A DNA stretch of 64,000 nt from Peromyscus leucopus (Eukaryota; Chordata; Mammalia; Rodentia; Cricetidae): positions 78,452,647 to 78,516,646 of the forward strand of contig NC_051069.1 of NCBI RefSeq assembly GCF_004664715.2. The letters run 5' to 3'. The translations under genes and the position numbers were made by a program. The notes under the pieces were generated by a model. That model worked only from the letters and a program-made list of their open reading frames with translations. It ran no database searches and was not told the origin of the DNA. Each line of letters starts with the position of its first letter. Position 1 is the first letter of the stretch. Below, one piece after another: positions 34,016 to 44,110 of the stretch.

Positions 34016-34092
34016 ACCTGGGGATATGGCTTGGTGGTAAAGCCCTTGCTGGGAGTGTACGTGGTTCTGAGTTCAATCTCCTTGGAGGCAAA
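34016..34092 (+). mobile_element. ID-like SINE
   Basis: CCTGGGGATATGGCTTGGTGG, AAGCCCTTGCTGGGAGTGTAC and GTTCTGAGTTCAATCTCC are the tRNA-Ala-like ID core (A box and B box). It sits immediately 3' of the B1, the reverse of the order found in B4. Confidence 0.75.
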
Positions 34093-34102
34093 AACTAAAT
34101 TA

Positions 34103-34240
34103 TGCTAAAGACGTGTAAGTGAGAAGAGTGCGAGTTAGAAAGAAGGCATTGGCAGGCAGACAAGAGAGGGTAATGGGATATGGAGGTGATCATAATATAT
34201 TGTATACATGTGAGACGTTTCCAAAAACACTGAAAACCAC
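34103..34240 (+). mobile_element. Rodent L1 3' UTR, part 2
   Basis: GAGGGTAATGGGATATGGAGG, TCATAATATATTGTATACATG and AATATTTAACAGG continue the L1 3' UTR after the B1-ID insertion. Confidence 0.6.
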
Positions 34241-34442
34241 CCAAATATTTAACAGGGGTTTGAGTAATTCAATTTGAGCAGATCTCATTCTATTCTGGTG
34301 ACCAAGTCTCACACTTGGTCATAGAGTACGTCTTCCAGTCATCTCATTGCTGCTTCTAGTGCGGGACTCTTACAAAAGGTGATGGACTGTATTTACATCT
34401 TCCCTTAGATTCTGCCCGTTGTTATTATAAGATGCATTCTTA
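34241..34442. other. Unassigned sequence
   Basis: Nothing recognised. Confidence 0.4.
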
Positions 34443-34665
34443 GGGGCTGGAGACGTGGCTCAGCAGTTAAGAGCACTTGTTGCTCTTCCGGAGGACCCAA
34501 GTATTATTCCCATCACCCACATCAGGTAGACCACAACTGCCTGCCATTCCAGTTGTAGGGGATCCAGCACATTCTTCTAGCCTCCAAGGGTACACACACA
34601 CACACACATGGATATATTCACACAGATACACATATAAGTGTAGGTTAAAATTAGTTATTTTAATT
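34443..34665 (+). mobile_element. B2 SINE
   Basis: The head GGGGCTGGAGACGTGGCTCAG, then AAGAGCACTTGTTGCTCTTCC and a CACA tail. The middle third is diverged from a standard B2. Confidence 0.88.
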
Positions 34666-34930
34666 TATCCTTAGTGAAAAGGAGGTGAGCTGCATAAAGG
34701 TACACACATTTTCAGTCATAAATAGAGAATTTTCCACAGGGCCTGTATTCCGATCAGTGATATAGGACTTGCTATTTCCCCACACCTTTAAGTGTCCTTG
34801 AGCAAATATTTATGTTTCCACTTGTGCTTCTGCTATAAATTTCTACTTTGTGTACTTTATTCATCTTTCTCTGTCTGGGCTATTTGTCTTTTTCTCATCA
34901 ATTTATATGGCTGTCCTTTTTTCTTTTTCT
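34666..34930. other. Unassigned sequence
   Basis: AT-rich, nothing recognised. Confidence 0.4.
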
Positions 34931-35385
34931 TTTATTGAAAACAGTTTTTTTTTCATACAATGTATTCTGATTACAGTTCCCCTCCCCCCTACTCTCTGTT
35001 CCTCCCCAACTCTCCTCCCATGTGGATCCATATCCTTTCTGTCTCTTGTTAGAAAACAAACAGGCATCTAAAGAATAATAATAAAATAATATAAAACAAA
35101 AAATAGGAATAGGACAAAACAAACAGAAGAAAAAGAGATAAAGTAAAAGCTCAAGAAATGCACACAGATGCAGAGACACACCCTATTGCACACACAGGAA
35201 TCCCATAAGAAAAACACAAAACCAGAAGCAATCATACATACACAAAGGACCTGTAAGGTTCATTTTATGTTGGCCATGTACTGCTGGGTATGGAGTCCGT
35301 CCTTGAGATGGTTTGTTTGTATGACTGGACTTTACCAGTCATACGGCCTCAGGAATATTCTCTAAGGACTGTGCTGGCCAATATA
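34931..35385 (-). mobile_element. Rodent L1 (Lx-type) 3' UTR
   Basis: The plus strand reads TTTATTGAAAACAG, CATACAATGTATTCTGATTAC, CTCCTCCCATGTGGATCC and TTCTGTCTCTTGTTAGAAAAC, the complement of the L1 end seen at 26061-26383, then extends 300 bp further 5'. Confidence 0.87.
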
Positions 35386-35736
35386 GCAGCTACTAGCTAT
35401 ATATGTAGCTATTGCCATCCAACTCACTGAACTTAAATAAAATTTCAAATCCATTTCTTCAGTCACAGCAGCTTCGCTTCAAAAGCCAGGAGATGCCTGT
35501 GGCTGGTGAACATGGCAAGCAATTCCCATAGCATGGGAGTTTTTGCTGTACATCATACCCTCATCCACCATTTATCATTCATCTTCACATTGCCTTGCAG
35601 CACAGCTAACTTGGAATTTTTATATTATTAAGTGTGGTAATCTTTTCTTCGTAATTACTAAATATATCTTCCCTCATTAAGTAAGCCAACCTTATCCCAA
35701 GATTATTACTTTGAAGGTTACAGTATTTTAGATTAC
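35386..35736. other. Unassigned sequence
   Basis: Nothing recognised. Confidence 0.4.
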
Positions 35737-35917
35737 ATTTATTTATTTATTGCTGGGAGCAGGGCAGGCACTCACGTGCCTCGGTGCCTGTGTGAAGGTC
35801 AGAGGACAACTTGTGGGAGTCGTTTCTCTCCTTCCATCACGTGAGACCAGGGAATAGAATTCAAATCATCCAGTTTGGTGGCCGATGACTTTGAATGCTG
35901 AACTGTTTTGCCAGTCT
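35737..35917 (-). mobile_element. B3 SINE
   Basis: ATTTATTTATTTATTG edge, GTGAAGGTCAGAGGACAAC, GTGGGAGTCGTTTCTCTCC and a degenerate head at 35880-35917 are the minus-strand B3 order. Confidence 0.88.
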
Positions 35918-35999
35918 CTAAGCTTCAATTTTTATTGCTAAGATTTTACACCACCTTTTTCATTTAGAGTTTTTAAATCTTTTTTTCTTTTTCCATTTT

Positions 36000-36322
36000 C
36001 ATGCGTGTGCTATGCATGTTTGTGCATTCATGTTTGAGTGTATGTGGACACATGGGGGTGCACATAGATGTGTGTACATGTGGAGGCTCAATGTGGATGT
36101 CAGAGACCACCTCCCATTACTCTTCCACTTTATTCAGTGAAGCAGACACCAGTCAAATCCAGAGCGCCCCCAGAGCTTGACTGGGGATTCCCTGTCTTCT
36201 GAGACTGGAAGTACAGGCAGGCAGCCACACCTACTCAACATTTAGGTGAGTGCTGCAGATCTAAAATCTGGTCCTCACGTTTATGCACCAAGCAGTTAAC
36301 TGCAGAGCTCTCCACCCAGCCC
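36000..36322 (-). mobile_element. B3-like SINE
   Basis: GTGTGTACATGTGGAGGCTC, ATGTCAGAGACCACCTCCC, GGGGATTCCCTGTCTTCTG and GCACCAAGCAGTTAACTGC are a diverged minus-strand B3/B2-type unit ending in CCACCCAGCCC, the complement of a GGGCTGGGTGG head. Confidence 0.75.
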
Positions 36323-36998
36323 TTGGATCTTTAGTCTACAAGGCGTTTGTTTATACTCCTACATGTCAAGCCTGCTCATCTGGGTTTACTTTTGCATCCT
36401 TCACGTTGTTGTTAAAGTTCAGCTATGCACTGTCGGTGCAACAATGCTTTTATTAGTGATCTGTGCTCCCTTCCCAGGCTTACCCAGCTCTGTCTTTACC
36501 CTCGGTCAGGTGAGTGCTCAGTTGCACTTTCAGTGCCAATGTTCCCTCTCTGATCACAAACTCCGGACTTTGTACGGTAAGAAAGTAACGTAAGAGGACA
36601 AGGACAGAGACAAACGGACAAAGCTGTGATAGTGAGATGCCTTTTGAGAGCATGTGGCTTTCACAGTACCCCATCCATTCCCTGCAGATCCCGGGTGTGG
36701 TTCTGTGGTGTCCCCAGGTCACCTGTGCTCAGCTGCAGTGACCCTAAGATGACCTGTTGGCAAACCTGAAGTCCTGCTTCCCACTTCTTTATCACCATCA
36801 CCTTCAAATGCTTCCAGGCTCTTCCCCAGCTACAACCTGGGCATGTGCCCAGATGGTACCCTGGACTCAGCCTCTGCCCATGCAGCTAGCCTGGACTCAG
36901 TTTGTTGGACATCAGGGAGGAAACCACATCAGACTCCAATGGAAGGCCTTGTGAACAGCAGAGGAAAGGCTAGCTCCATTATTTCTGGAACCCAGAAC
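36323..36998. other. Unassigned sequence
   Basis: No repeat or gene is recognised. Confidence 0.4.
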
Positions 36999-37013
36999 AA
37001 AAAGAAAATGACA

Positions 37014-37165
37014 GCTGGGCGGTGGTGGCACACACCTTTAATCCCAGCACTCGGGAGGCAGAGGCAGGCGGATCTCTGTGAGTTCAAGGCCAGCCTGGTC
37101 TACAAAGCAAGTTCCAGGAAAGGTGCAAAGCTACACAGAAACCCCATCTCAAAAAAAAAAAAAAA
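37014..37165 (+). mobile_element. B1 SINE, well preserved
   Basis: It reads GCTGGGCGGTGGTGGCACAC through GGAAAGGTGCAAAGCTACAC and AAACCCCATCTC with a poly(A). The GGTGCAAAGCTACACAG variant is a form I associate with cricetid B1. The 14-bp flank AAAAGAAAATGACA at 37000-37013 recurs with one mismatch at 37327-37340, beyond the tail. Confidence 0.95.
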
Positions 37166-37207
37166 GAAAGAAAGAAAAGAAAGAAAAAAGAAAGAAGGAA
37201 GGAAGGG

Positions 37208-37273
<66 letters not shown>

Positions 37274-37326
37274 GAAGGAAGGAAGGAAGGAAGGAAGGAA
37301 GGAAGGAAGGAAGAAAGAAAGAAAAG
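37163..37326. repeat. (GAAA)n(GGAA)n(GAAA)n microsatellite grown from a B1 tail
   Basis: About 165 bp of GAAA with an internal GGAA block near 37273-37311. It lies within the target duplication of the B1, so it arose from the SINE poly(A) tail. The Lys/Glu-rich 170-residue frame here is an artefact. Confidence 0.95.
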
Positions 37327-37340
37327 AAAAGAAAATGATA

Positions 37341-37859
37341 GCTTCCTTTTTTTAAATATCTTAAGAATTTCAGGATGGTGTCAGCAGAGTTAACTGAGCC
37401 TGGGGCCCTAGGAAGTATGGAGCCATGAACCTTCTAGGGACTCCAGACCTGGAGAACTGGGATTCCACCCAATCTGCTTCCATACTCAGACTGTGATACC
37501 CTCAATGTCCTGTGTGTAGAATGGATGTAGTACTGTATAAGTTCCATGTCTTCAGAGCGCATCTACTGTCACAAGTCTTGTCCCTGTATATTTGTTCTCA
37601 TTACCTTAAGCTGCCTTACTTACCTGGAGCCCTGAGCCCTGAAAGCAGGGATTCACTGGGCCCCATCTTCCCTCCACACCTCCAGCCCTACGCCATGCTC
37701 CCCACTGAGAGCCTTGACCCAAACTGTCCTATTTTAAAAACTCCCGCTTCAATGAAAGCATGTAGCCCAGTACAACCTGGCTCACATCTGGGGAAATGAT
37801 GGTCCATACTCTGTAAGAACAAGAAACTAGGTTCAAATTCCCATCCGCCACACCGTATA
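37341..37859. other. Unassigned sequence
   Basis: Nothing recognised. Confidence 0.4.
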
Positions 37860-38400
37860 CAATAAGTCTCTTCTGGACTCTTACTTAGACGTGCTTCAGA
37901 AACAGTTGTGAGGACTGCACAAAGTAGGACTCAAGCCCTGGCACAGACCAGGGACCAAATAGTAGTAACTTTTTAAGAAGAGTTGATGTGGCCAAGTAAT
38001 AAGAGCCTGAGCTTCTGGAACAGTCCCAGCTCTGCCACTAGCCACCTCTACCCCACACTCCCAAAGTCTCTTCCGGTTTCCACGGAGGTCACAAGGGAGA
38101 GCTGCTAATCGTGTATGCTTTGTGCGCCGCTTTTAAGGACTAAACCTGTTAATGTGTACAATCCAGTGAGAGCACCGCTTGCACAAAGCGCCGGTCACAT
38201 GGCTTCGTGTTTCATTGATTTGGAGTTCCCAGTGAGTGCTCTGGGGACCTTCGGGGACTGGAGGAAGAGCTGGTTTGGGGTTTTCTACCTCTTAAGCAGG
38301 CCTGGTAGATTATCTGGGCCATTGTTTTCTGGTCCAGTTAATGGGAATAATGGTTGGTGCCTACAGTTGTTGCAAAAACCAAATGTGCCCCTGGTGCCAG
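37860..38400 (-). mobile_element. MIR fragments, minus strand
   Basis: Three MIR-like patches: about 37905-37970 (TTGTGAGGACTGCACAAAG, CCTGGCACAGACC), 38000-38075 (GCCTGAGCTTCTGGAAC, CCCAGCTCTGCCAC) and 38320-38400 (TTAATGGGAATAATGGTTGG). The intervening bases are unassigned. They could be two separate MIR copies. Confidence 0.5.
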
Positions 38401-38466
38401 AGTGCTGACTAGAAAGAGGCAAATTCCATTGTCATTGCGATGATCTTTCTGGTCATCAGAATCCCT

Positions 38467-38612
38467 GGTCTTGGACTGGCAAGAGGGTTCAGTGGGTAAA
38501 GGAGCTTGCCCAAGCCTGACAACCTGAGTTTGATCTCTAGGACCCACTTAATGAAAGGAGAGAACTGACTCCCAAAAGTTATCCTCTGACCTCCACGTGC
38601 ATGCACACACAT
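38467..38612 (+). mobile_element. B3/B2-type SINE, short
   Basis: GACTGGCAAGAGGGTTCAGTG head, GACAACCTGAGTTTGATCTC B box, and a 3' region CTCTGACCTCCACGTGCATG, which leads into the CATA tract. Confidence 0.8.
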
Positions 38613-38682
38613 ACAATACATACATACATACATACATGCATGCATGCATACATACATACATACATACATACATACATACATA
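38613..38682. repeat. (CATA)n/(CATG)n microsatellite at SINE tail
   Basis: About 70 bp of CATA with a central CATG block. Confidence 0.96.
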
Positions 38683-39904
38683 AATGTAATTTTTAATGTT
38701 AAAAAAATAAAGAAACCCTGGTCTTGTAGAACTATGGAAAGAGAACCAGCTACTCAGCAGAGACAGAGAAGGCAGAGACCCACACCCACACTCCAGCCAA
38801 GCAAATTCACTTAGAGGTTGCCCAAGGCTGGATGGAGAGCCCCAATCTGCGCAGCTTAAAGTGCTCTTCTGAGTGAGGGGGGACTCGCTCATCCTGGCTC
38901 CACTGTCCCTCATTCTTTTCATAAGCTCTTGCCTCTTCCGCCATCCATAAACATGAAGGCATTCCTTTGCAGGGGATTTAATATCAAGGCTGTCTGTCTG
39001 ACCCCTGAGGAAGTCCAAGCTTCCTCCCCAGGTCTGTGTCTAACCGAATGCAGCTTTCTGCTCTGCTCTGCAGACAACCCTGCACTCCCTTGATGTCCCT
39101 GGGATTGATTGCTCACACTAAAATCCGCTGCCTCAGGGATTTCCAGACAGAAGTAAGCCTTCTTTTCATGAGCAATCACGAAGCAGCCTGGAGCAGGAAG
39201 GCGGGGTGCCCGCATGCCTGGCTGGTCTCTATAGATATTGGATCACACAAGCCTCCCCTCTCCCTGACCCCACACAATAACCTCCCCTGGGAGGGAGTTG
39301 CCTGGGCCAGGAAGGAGCTGTGCCATGACAGAAAGGCATCTACATCTCGCTACACAGATGGAGGACCCAAGGTTGTGCACAGCACTGGATCTGCTTGTGT
39401 CCAAATCTGAGTGTAAACTGAATATCCTTAATCACTGTCAAGAGCCCACTGCTTACATCTGAGGGGCCTTGCAGGGTGGGAAGAGAATGGCCAGGAGGTC
39501 TTATGTGGCTTTGACTTAACCCTGGGAAGGAAAGGTGAGTACATTCAGAGAAGTGGGTCAGGAGTAGACACATGTACAAAAAACCCTCTGTTCCCCTTCC
39601 TGGAGATACCATCCACAAGCTTGCATCTCAGAGGCTGTGTGTGTGGCTGAGCCTGGAAGCTGTAAGAGCTGACAATGCATCTGTGCACATCTGCCCCTCA
39701 GGGCCTTCTGTTCTACAGACATCGAGTTTGAACCCATCATGTGCTAAGCCACATGCCAGGGCCTTGGGATTCAGCGATGAATAGAGTCAACAAACCCACT
39801 GTGTTCTCCCCACTTCCAGCCAGGTGCTCAGGCCACACCCCAGGAAAGCAGGCTCTATTCGAACCTTTCCACTCACCAGCCGTGTGTCCTGGGCTCAAGT
39901 TTAG
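38683..39904. other. Repeat-poor unassigned sequence
   Basis: No repeat or gene. Frames reach 156 residues only by including the CATA tract. Confidence 0.45.
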
Positions 39905-40100
39905 ACTCTACCCTCTGTGTGACATGGTACATGTCAGTTACCCACTTTGAACTCTAGTATCCCAACTATAATCCAGAAATGATGACAGCAATGGCAAGCT
40001 CAGACCACATGCGTCATAATTAAATGAGGTAAATGAATTGAAAAGAAAGGGATTTTGCTCACAGATGTTCCTAGTAAGCCCTAAATAAATGAACCATCTA
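39905..40100 (-). mobile_element. MIR-like fragment
   Basis: GTCAGTTACCCACTTTGAAC, ACTATAATCCAGAAATG, AATTAAATGAGGTAAATG and CCCTAAATAAATG follow the complement of MIR. Confidence 0.6.
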
Positions 40101-41097
40101 CTTTTAATCATTAGTATCCTATCTTCCCAAGGACAAACAAGCTTTGTTTCCATCTTTTCATGTGTATGTCTTTGGACCAATCAAAAAAAAAAAATAGAAA
40201 CAGTCTGTATAAAAATGGAGTTATAAGAAACTATGAAAATACCCCTCCCCCGAGAATCGACTATGGAGATGTGCTCTGTTTTGCTGTGATTGGGAGCCCA
40301 GCAGGGTCTCCCCAGGCAACTATCACATCCTTGAAGAATCATATGCAACAAAGGAGGGTAGGGACTCCTTAGCAACCTGAGCAGCCAGCCTCTAACTGGC
40401 CTGGGGGGGGGGTCAGCAGAGCCTCTAGACTGCACTTTATTCCTCTCAGCAGCTCTGCCCATCTATCCTGTAGCCACCTAAGCTCCTCTCCATGCCCTCT
40501 GGTCAACTCTGGGCAGCAGGTGCTGAGTCTCCTCTGGCACATGCAACCTCATGAAAACACTCAAGGGCCTCAGCCACCTCTGAGAGAAGGAAAGACCCTG
40601 AAGAGACTTCCACTTCACTTGCTGTCCCCAAGATCCAGTTTGCATTTAAAAAAAAAAAAAAAAAAAAAATGAACCATCATCACAATGGTCAAAAACTTAG
40701 TCAAAGTCACAGCAGGCATGGCAGAGCCATCCAGGGCTTGAAAGCAGGCACCTGGACACACAGATCCTCGGCTGTCGTTGCAGCCACACCCACCAGTCTG
40801 AGGTGTCCGTGGGAAAACACTGCAGAGCTGCAGGGCCTGGGCCACGTCCACATCAGTGAAACCAGAATCTGTGAGGATGAGGGGCACGTCAGCAGCGGTA
40901 GATAGCTAAACTGCACAGCACCCCATTAGAGCAATGAGACCCCAGCAGGACACCAAGGGCCTTCGGGACAGTCCTTGACATCTGCTCTTAGCCAGGGTGC
41001 GCCTCAGAGCTCTGGTACAACTGGCTGCCTGTCGGAATCGTTCAGAGCCACCAGGTGACCGCCGGGAGCAGCTACCGTTAGGAACACTATTTCGTGA
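40101..41097. other. Unassigned sequence with A22 run
   Basis: No repeat body is recognised. Poly(A) of 22 at 40648-40669 and an A-rich patch at 40183-40193 could be retroposon tails, but no body is recognised upstream. A short G run sits at 40405-40412. Confidence 0.4.
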
Positions 41098-41392
41098 GCT
41101 GGACCACTCAGTAGGAGCACTTGCTGCACAGATATGAGGACCAGAGTCCAGATCCCCAGCACCCACTTAAAAAGTCAGGCTTTCATCCGTACCTGCCTGG
41201 AATCTCCGTGCTGTGGGATGAGGAGGACAGAAGGATCCTTGGATTGGTGGCCAGCCAATGTGGCCAAAATGACAAGGTCCAGTTCAGTGCAAGATCCTGT
41301 CTCAAGGGAATAAAGCAGAAAATGACGGAACAGTCCACTTGATGTCCTTCTCCGGCCTTCCCACACACATGCATGGACACACACACACATCA

Positions 41393-41395
<3 letters not shown>
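41098..41395 (+). mobile_element. B3 SINE
   Basis: GAGCTGGACCACTCAGTAGG head, AGATATGAGGACCAGAGTCC B box, GATCCTGTCTCAAGGGAATAA and a CACA tail. The copy is diverged. Confidence 0.82.
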
Positions 41396-41463
<68 letters not shown>

Positions 41464-41464
41464 G
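41396..41464. repeat. (GT)n then (GA)n compound microsatellite
   Basis: GT from 41396 to 41443, then GA to 41464. It follows a CA-rich B3 tail, so a CA block and a GT block face each other around CATCACTCG. Confidence 0.97.
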
Positions 41465-41507
41465 GAGAAAGACTGACAGAGAGAGACGACAACTGTTTTT
41501 GCCAGCA

Positions 41508-41635
41508 GGATGGTGCTTGCTCATGGACTGAGACAAGAAGATCATGAGTTAGGAGCCCACTTGAGCTATATAGTAAGATCCTCACTCAAAAAACAAAACA
41601 AGCAAACAAAACAAAACAAAAACTTGTTTTATTGT
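41508..41635 (+). mobile_element. B1/B4-like remnant with A-rich tail
   Basis: GAGTTAGGAGCCCACTTGAGC, TATATAGTAAGATCCTCAC and an AAAACAAAAC tail suggest a truncated old B1 or B4. Confidence 0.5.
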
Positions 41636-43390
41636 ACATCATAATCTAAAAAACTGTATTTACTCTTTAAGGGAAAAACAATAGTTAGTTGTAACAAAAA
41701 AATGAGCTTTTCAGTTGAACTGCTAAGCACAGCATGTTAGTCTGTAACTAGCCATCCAGCATATGAAAGCATTGATAGTACAGGAGTTTCACCTGTGGCT
41801 TGACCCCTTTCATACGGGTGGAGGCAGACTCAGGCGTGTATCACTCAATTACTGTCACTTGTCCATTCACACAAATGGACTGGATTGGATTTGGTGGGAG
41901 TAATTAATGTAGATAAAGAATCAATCTGAATCAACAACATAATAAGCAGCCATCTTTAATAAAAAGAATGTGTTTAATCAGGGCCGTGAAACATCCCCTT
42001 AGCACATGTCCTACAAACTGAGAAAGACAGAAGTGTTTAGTGTGTATCTGCCATTTGCTGAAGACAATTTCTAAGGATGGAACTTAGGCACAAACAGAAA
42101 TTTCTGTTCTTACCCTTTTAAAAGAGGAACCCCTAAATTTCATAGTTCCATAGCCTTTTCATTCACCATCCAGCTATCTGAATGTAAGAGACTCAAAAAT
42201 AAGGGCTCCCCAACTCCCATCCTCACCCACTGTCCTCCTGGAGGCGACTCTAAGCCCAAGTGCAAGGAGCACATTTTAAATAAGCAAAATGAAGACTTTA
42301 CCAAGTCTATCCCAGCATCCTCAGGCAGGAAGCTCAGACTAACCTTGCTGTCCTTCCCAGGCGACCTCTTCCTCAAGTCCTGCGCTACCCTGGGGCATCT
42401 AAGGGCAGTGGCATCAGGTTTTCTCCACAAAGAAAGTGCAGGTGAGCCAAGGATTTCTGAAGGCAGTGAGTGCCAATCACCCACCCTTATCAGTTCTCCG
42501 TCCAACACTTAGAGTCACAAAGCTGGCTGGAAAAGTGATAAGGAAACATGATTGGCAGGCAAAGAAGTTCCAATGAAGCATTGCCAGACCAGGTGAAAGC
42601 TGACACTTGATCCCCCCCCCCACTACCACCACCACCCTTCCTTAGCAGGTCACTCTGCAGCACCCACCAGAGTCTCTCAGGCCCTTCCGCTTTGCTCTGA
42701 CCACTCCCCGCCTTGGACCGCTCTGGAAAGCAGTGGATTCTTTGCATTTTAAAATATATCTTATTTTCTATTGAAAGTAAAAATGATTTTCAGTTTTAAA
42801 AGTTAGTAAGCAAAGCCAAGTGAGCAAAGATTTTACCAGAGGGCTCCTGCGAGTCTGAGGCTGGGGGCCTGGTGAGTCCTGCTCCTCCCCAAGTTCTGCT
42901 GCTAAGCCAACACCCACATGCCATTCATAAAGTCCCTACAGGAAGTCTCCTCCTCTCATCAGGATTGGTCCTCCAGAGGGGCTGGCCTCAGTCCAGAGCC
43001 CATCGACAGCAAATCTGCTCAGGCTGGACGTGTCCGCCCTGCTGCACGGCCTTGGGGGGGATTATGCCAGGGTGGAGCTCATGAAACCCGGCTCACTGTC
43101 TCATCATGTCAGGTGCTTCCTCTTGACCCTTTCACCTTCCACACTGATTCCTCCACAGAGCTTCTGGAAACCCAAAGGAGTCAGAATGGCCGCCATCATA
43201 GAGACCTTGACACCATTCTATTTATCGCGATGAAATCAAGGAAGAATATTCCAGGATTCAACAACGAATTTGTGTTATGGGGAGGGCATCGACTTCCATC
43301 ATGTCTGCTTACCACTTCTTGATTGTGTAACTGAAAATCACTGCATCTCCCTGAGCCTAGGATTTCTGCCCTATAAAATAGTGTTTGGTT
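41636..43390. other. Repeat-poor sequence; possible conserved element at 41740-42020
   Basis: No transposon or gene is recognised in about 1.75 kb. The 41740-42020 part is AT-balanced, unique-looking and rich in TAAT-core motifs (TCAATTACTGTCAC, GTAATTAATGTAG). Conservation cannot be tested from the window. Confidence 0.35.
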
Positions 43391-43574
43391 GACCCTTTGG
43401 TACCCATGAGAGATTGGTTCTAGGAATCCTGAAAAACCCCAAATCTGCAGATGCTCAAGTCTCTTATACAAAGTGATGGAATGTTTTCATATGACTTTCA
43501 TGTATTCCTCTGTGTGCATTAAATAATCTCTAGAAGGATTTTAATACCCAACACAATGTAGTGACTATGTAAAT
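43391..43574 (+). mobile_element. Tigger-like (TcMar) DNA transposon fragment
   Basis: GAGATTGGTTCTAGGAATCC, AAATCTGCAGATGCTCAAGTC, CTTATACAAAGTGATGGAATG and TTTTAATACCCAACACAATG match an ancient mammalian Tigger-type non-autonomous element that I recognise. The exact subfamily is uncertain. Confidence 0.75.
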
Positions 43575-43587
43575 AAAAATGCTGAAT

Positions 43588-43755
43588 TTGGTGATGGAGA
43601 GACAGCTCAGCGTTGGGAACACTGGCTGTTCTTCCAGAGGACGTGGATTTGTTTCCCAGAACCTACTGGCAGCTCACAACCATCTGTAACTACAATTCCA
43701 GGAAATCTGACACCATGCACACCTACACATAATTAAAAATAATAAAGGCAAATTA
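43588..43755 (+). mobile_element. B2 SINE, diverged
   Basis: GGTGATGGAGAGACAGCTCAG head, CTGTTCTTCCAGAGGACG, GCTCACAACCATCTGTAAC and an AATAATAAAGG tail. Confidence 0.85.
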
Positions 43756-43984
43756 TTGTTATACAAAACTGATTAAAGAATGACAAGAAAAAACATCTAC
43801 ACACATTCAGTTCAGATATGATTTTCCCCCAAAATTTCTACCCTTCCCCATAACTGAATCTACAAACATGGAACTCGCAGACACAGAGAGGAGATGACTG
43901 TTCCACCCAAATCCCAGGATTATGTGGGAATCTCCTGAGAAAATTGATAGAAAGCACTAAGTTCAAAGTCACCATGACTACTTC

Positions 43985-44110
43985 CAGGTTAGGTCACTTT
44001 TGATAGGTGTCTAGAACTTTCCAAATTTCAGTTTCTTGTTTTAAGAACTTAGGGGCTCTAAAATCTACCCCAAAGAGTTGCTGCAAGGATTGAGATGCAC
44101 AGTGTAAGGT
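43985..44110 (-). mobile_element. MIR-like fragment
   Basis: CAGGTTAGGTCACTTTTGATA, CAAATTTCAGTTTCTTGTT and GAGTTGCTGCAAGGATTGAGA follow the complement of MIR. Confidence 0.6.

Noticed and set aside
34016..34092. Functional tRNA gene
   Set aside because: The A-box and B-box-like text belongs to an ID SINE within an L1. It does not fold as a complete tRNA on inspection and lacks a TTTT terminator at the right distance.
36843..37355. Longest open frame (170 residues), Lys/Glu-rich
   Set aside because: It is a B1 followed by the GAAA/GGAA array and has no independent coding signal.
38409..39018. Met/Tyr/Val/Cys-repeat frame of 156 residues
   Set aside because: It runs through the CATA/CATG microsatellite at a SINE tail. 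The remaining part has no recognised motif.
42918..43322. 134-residue plus-strand frame
   Set aside because: Three other frames overlap it, composition is ordinary and no motif is recognised.
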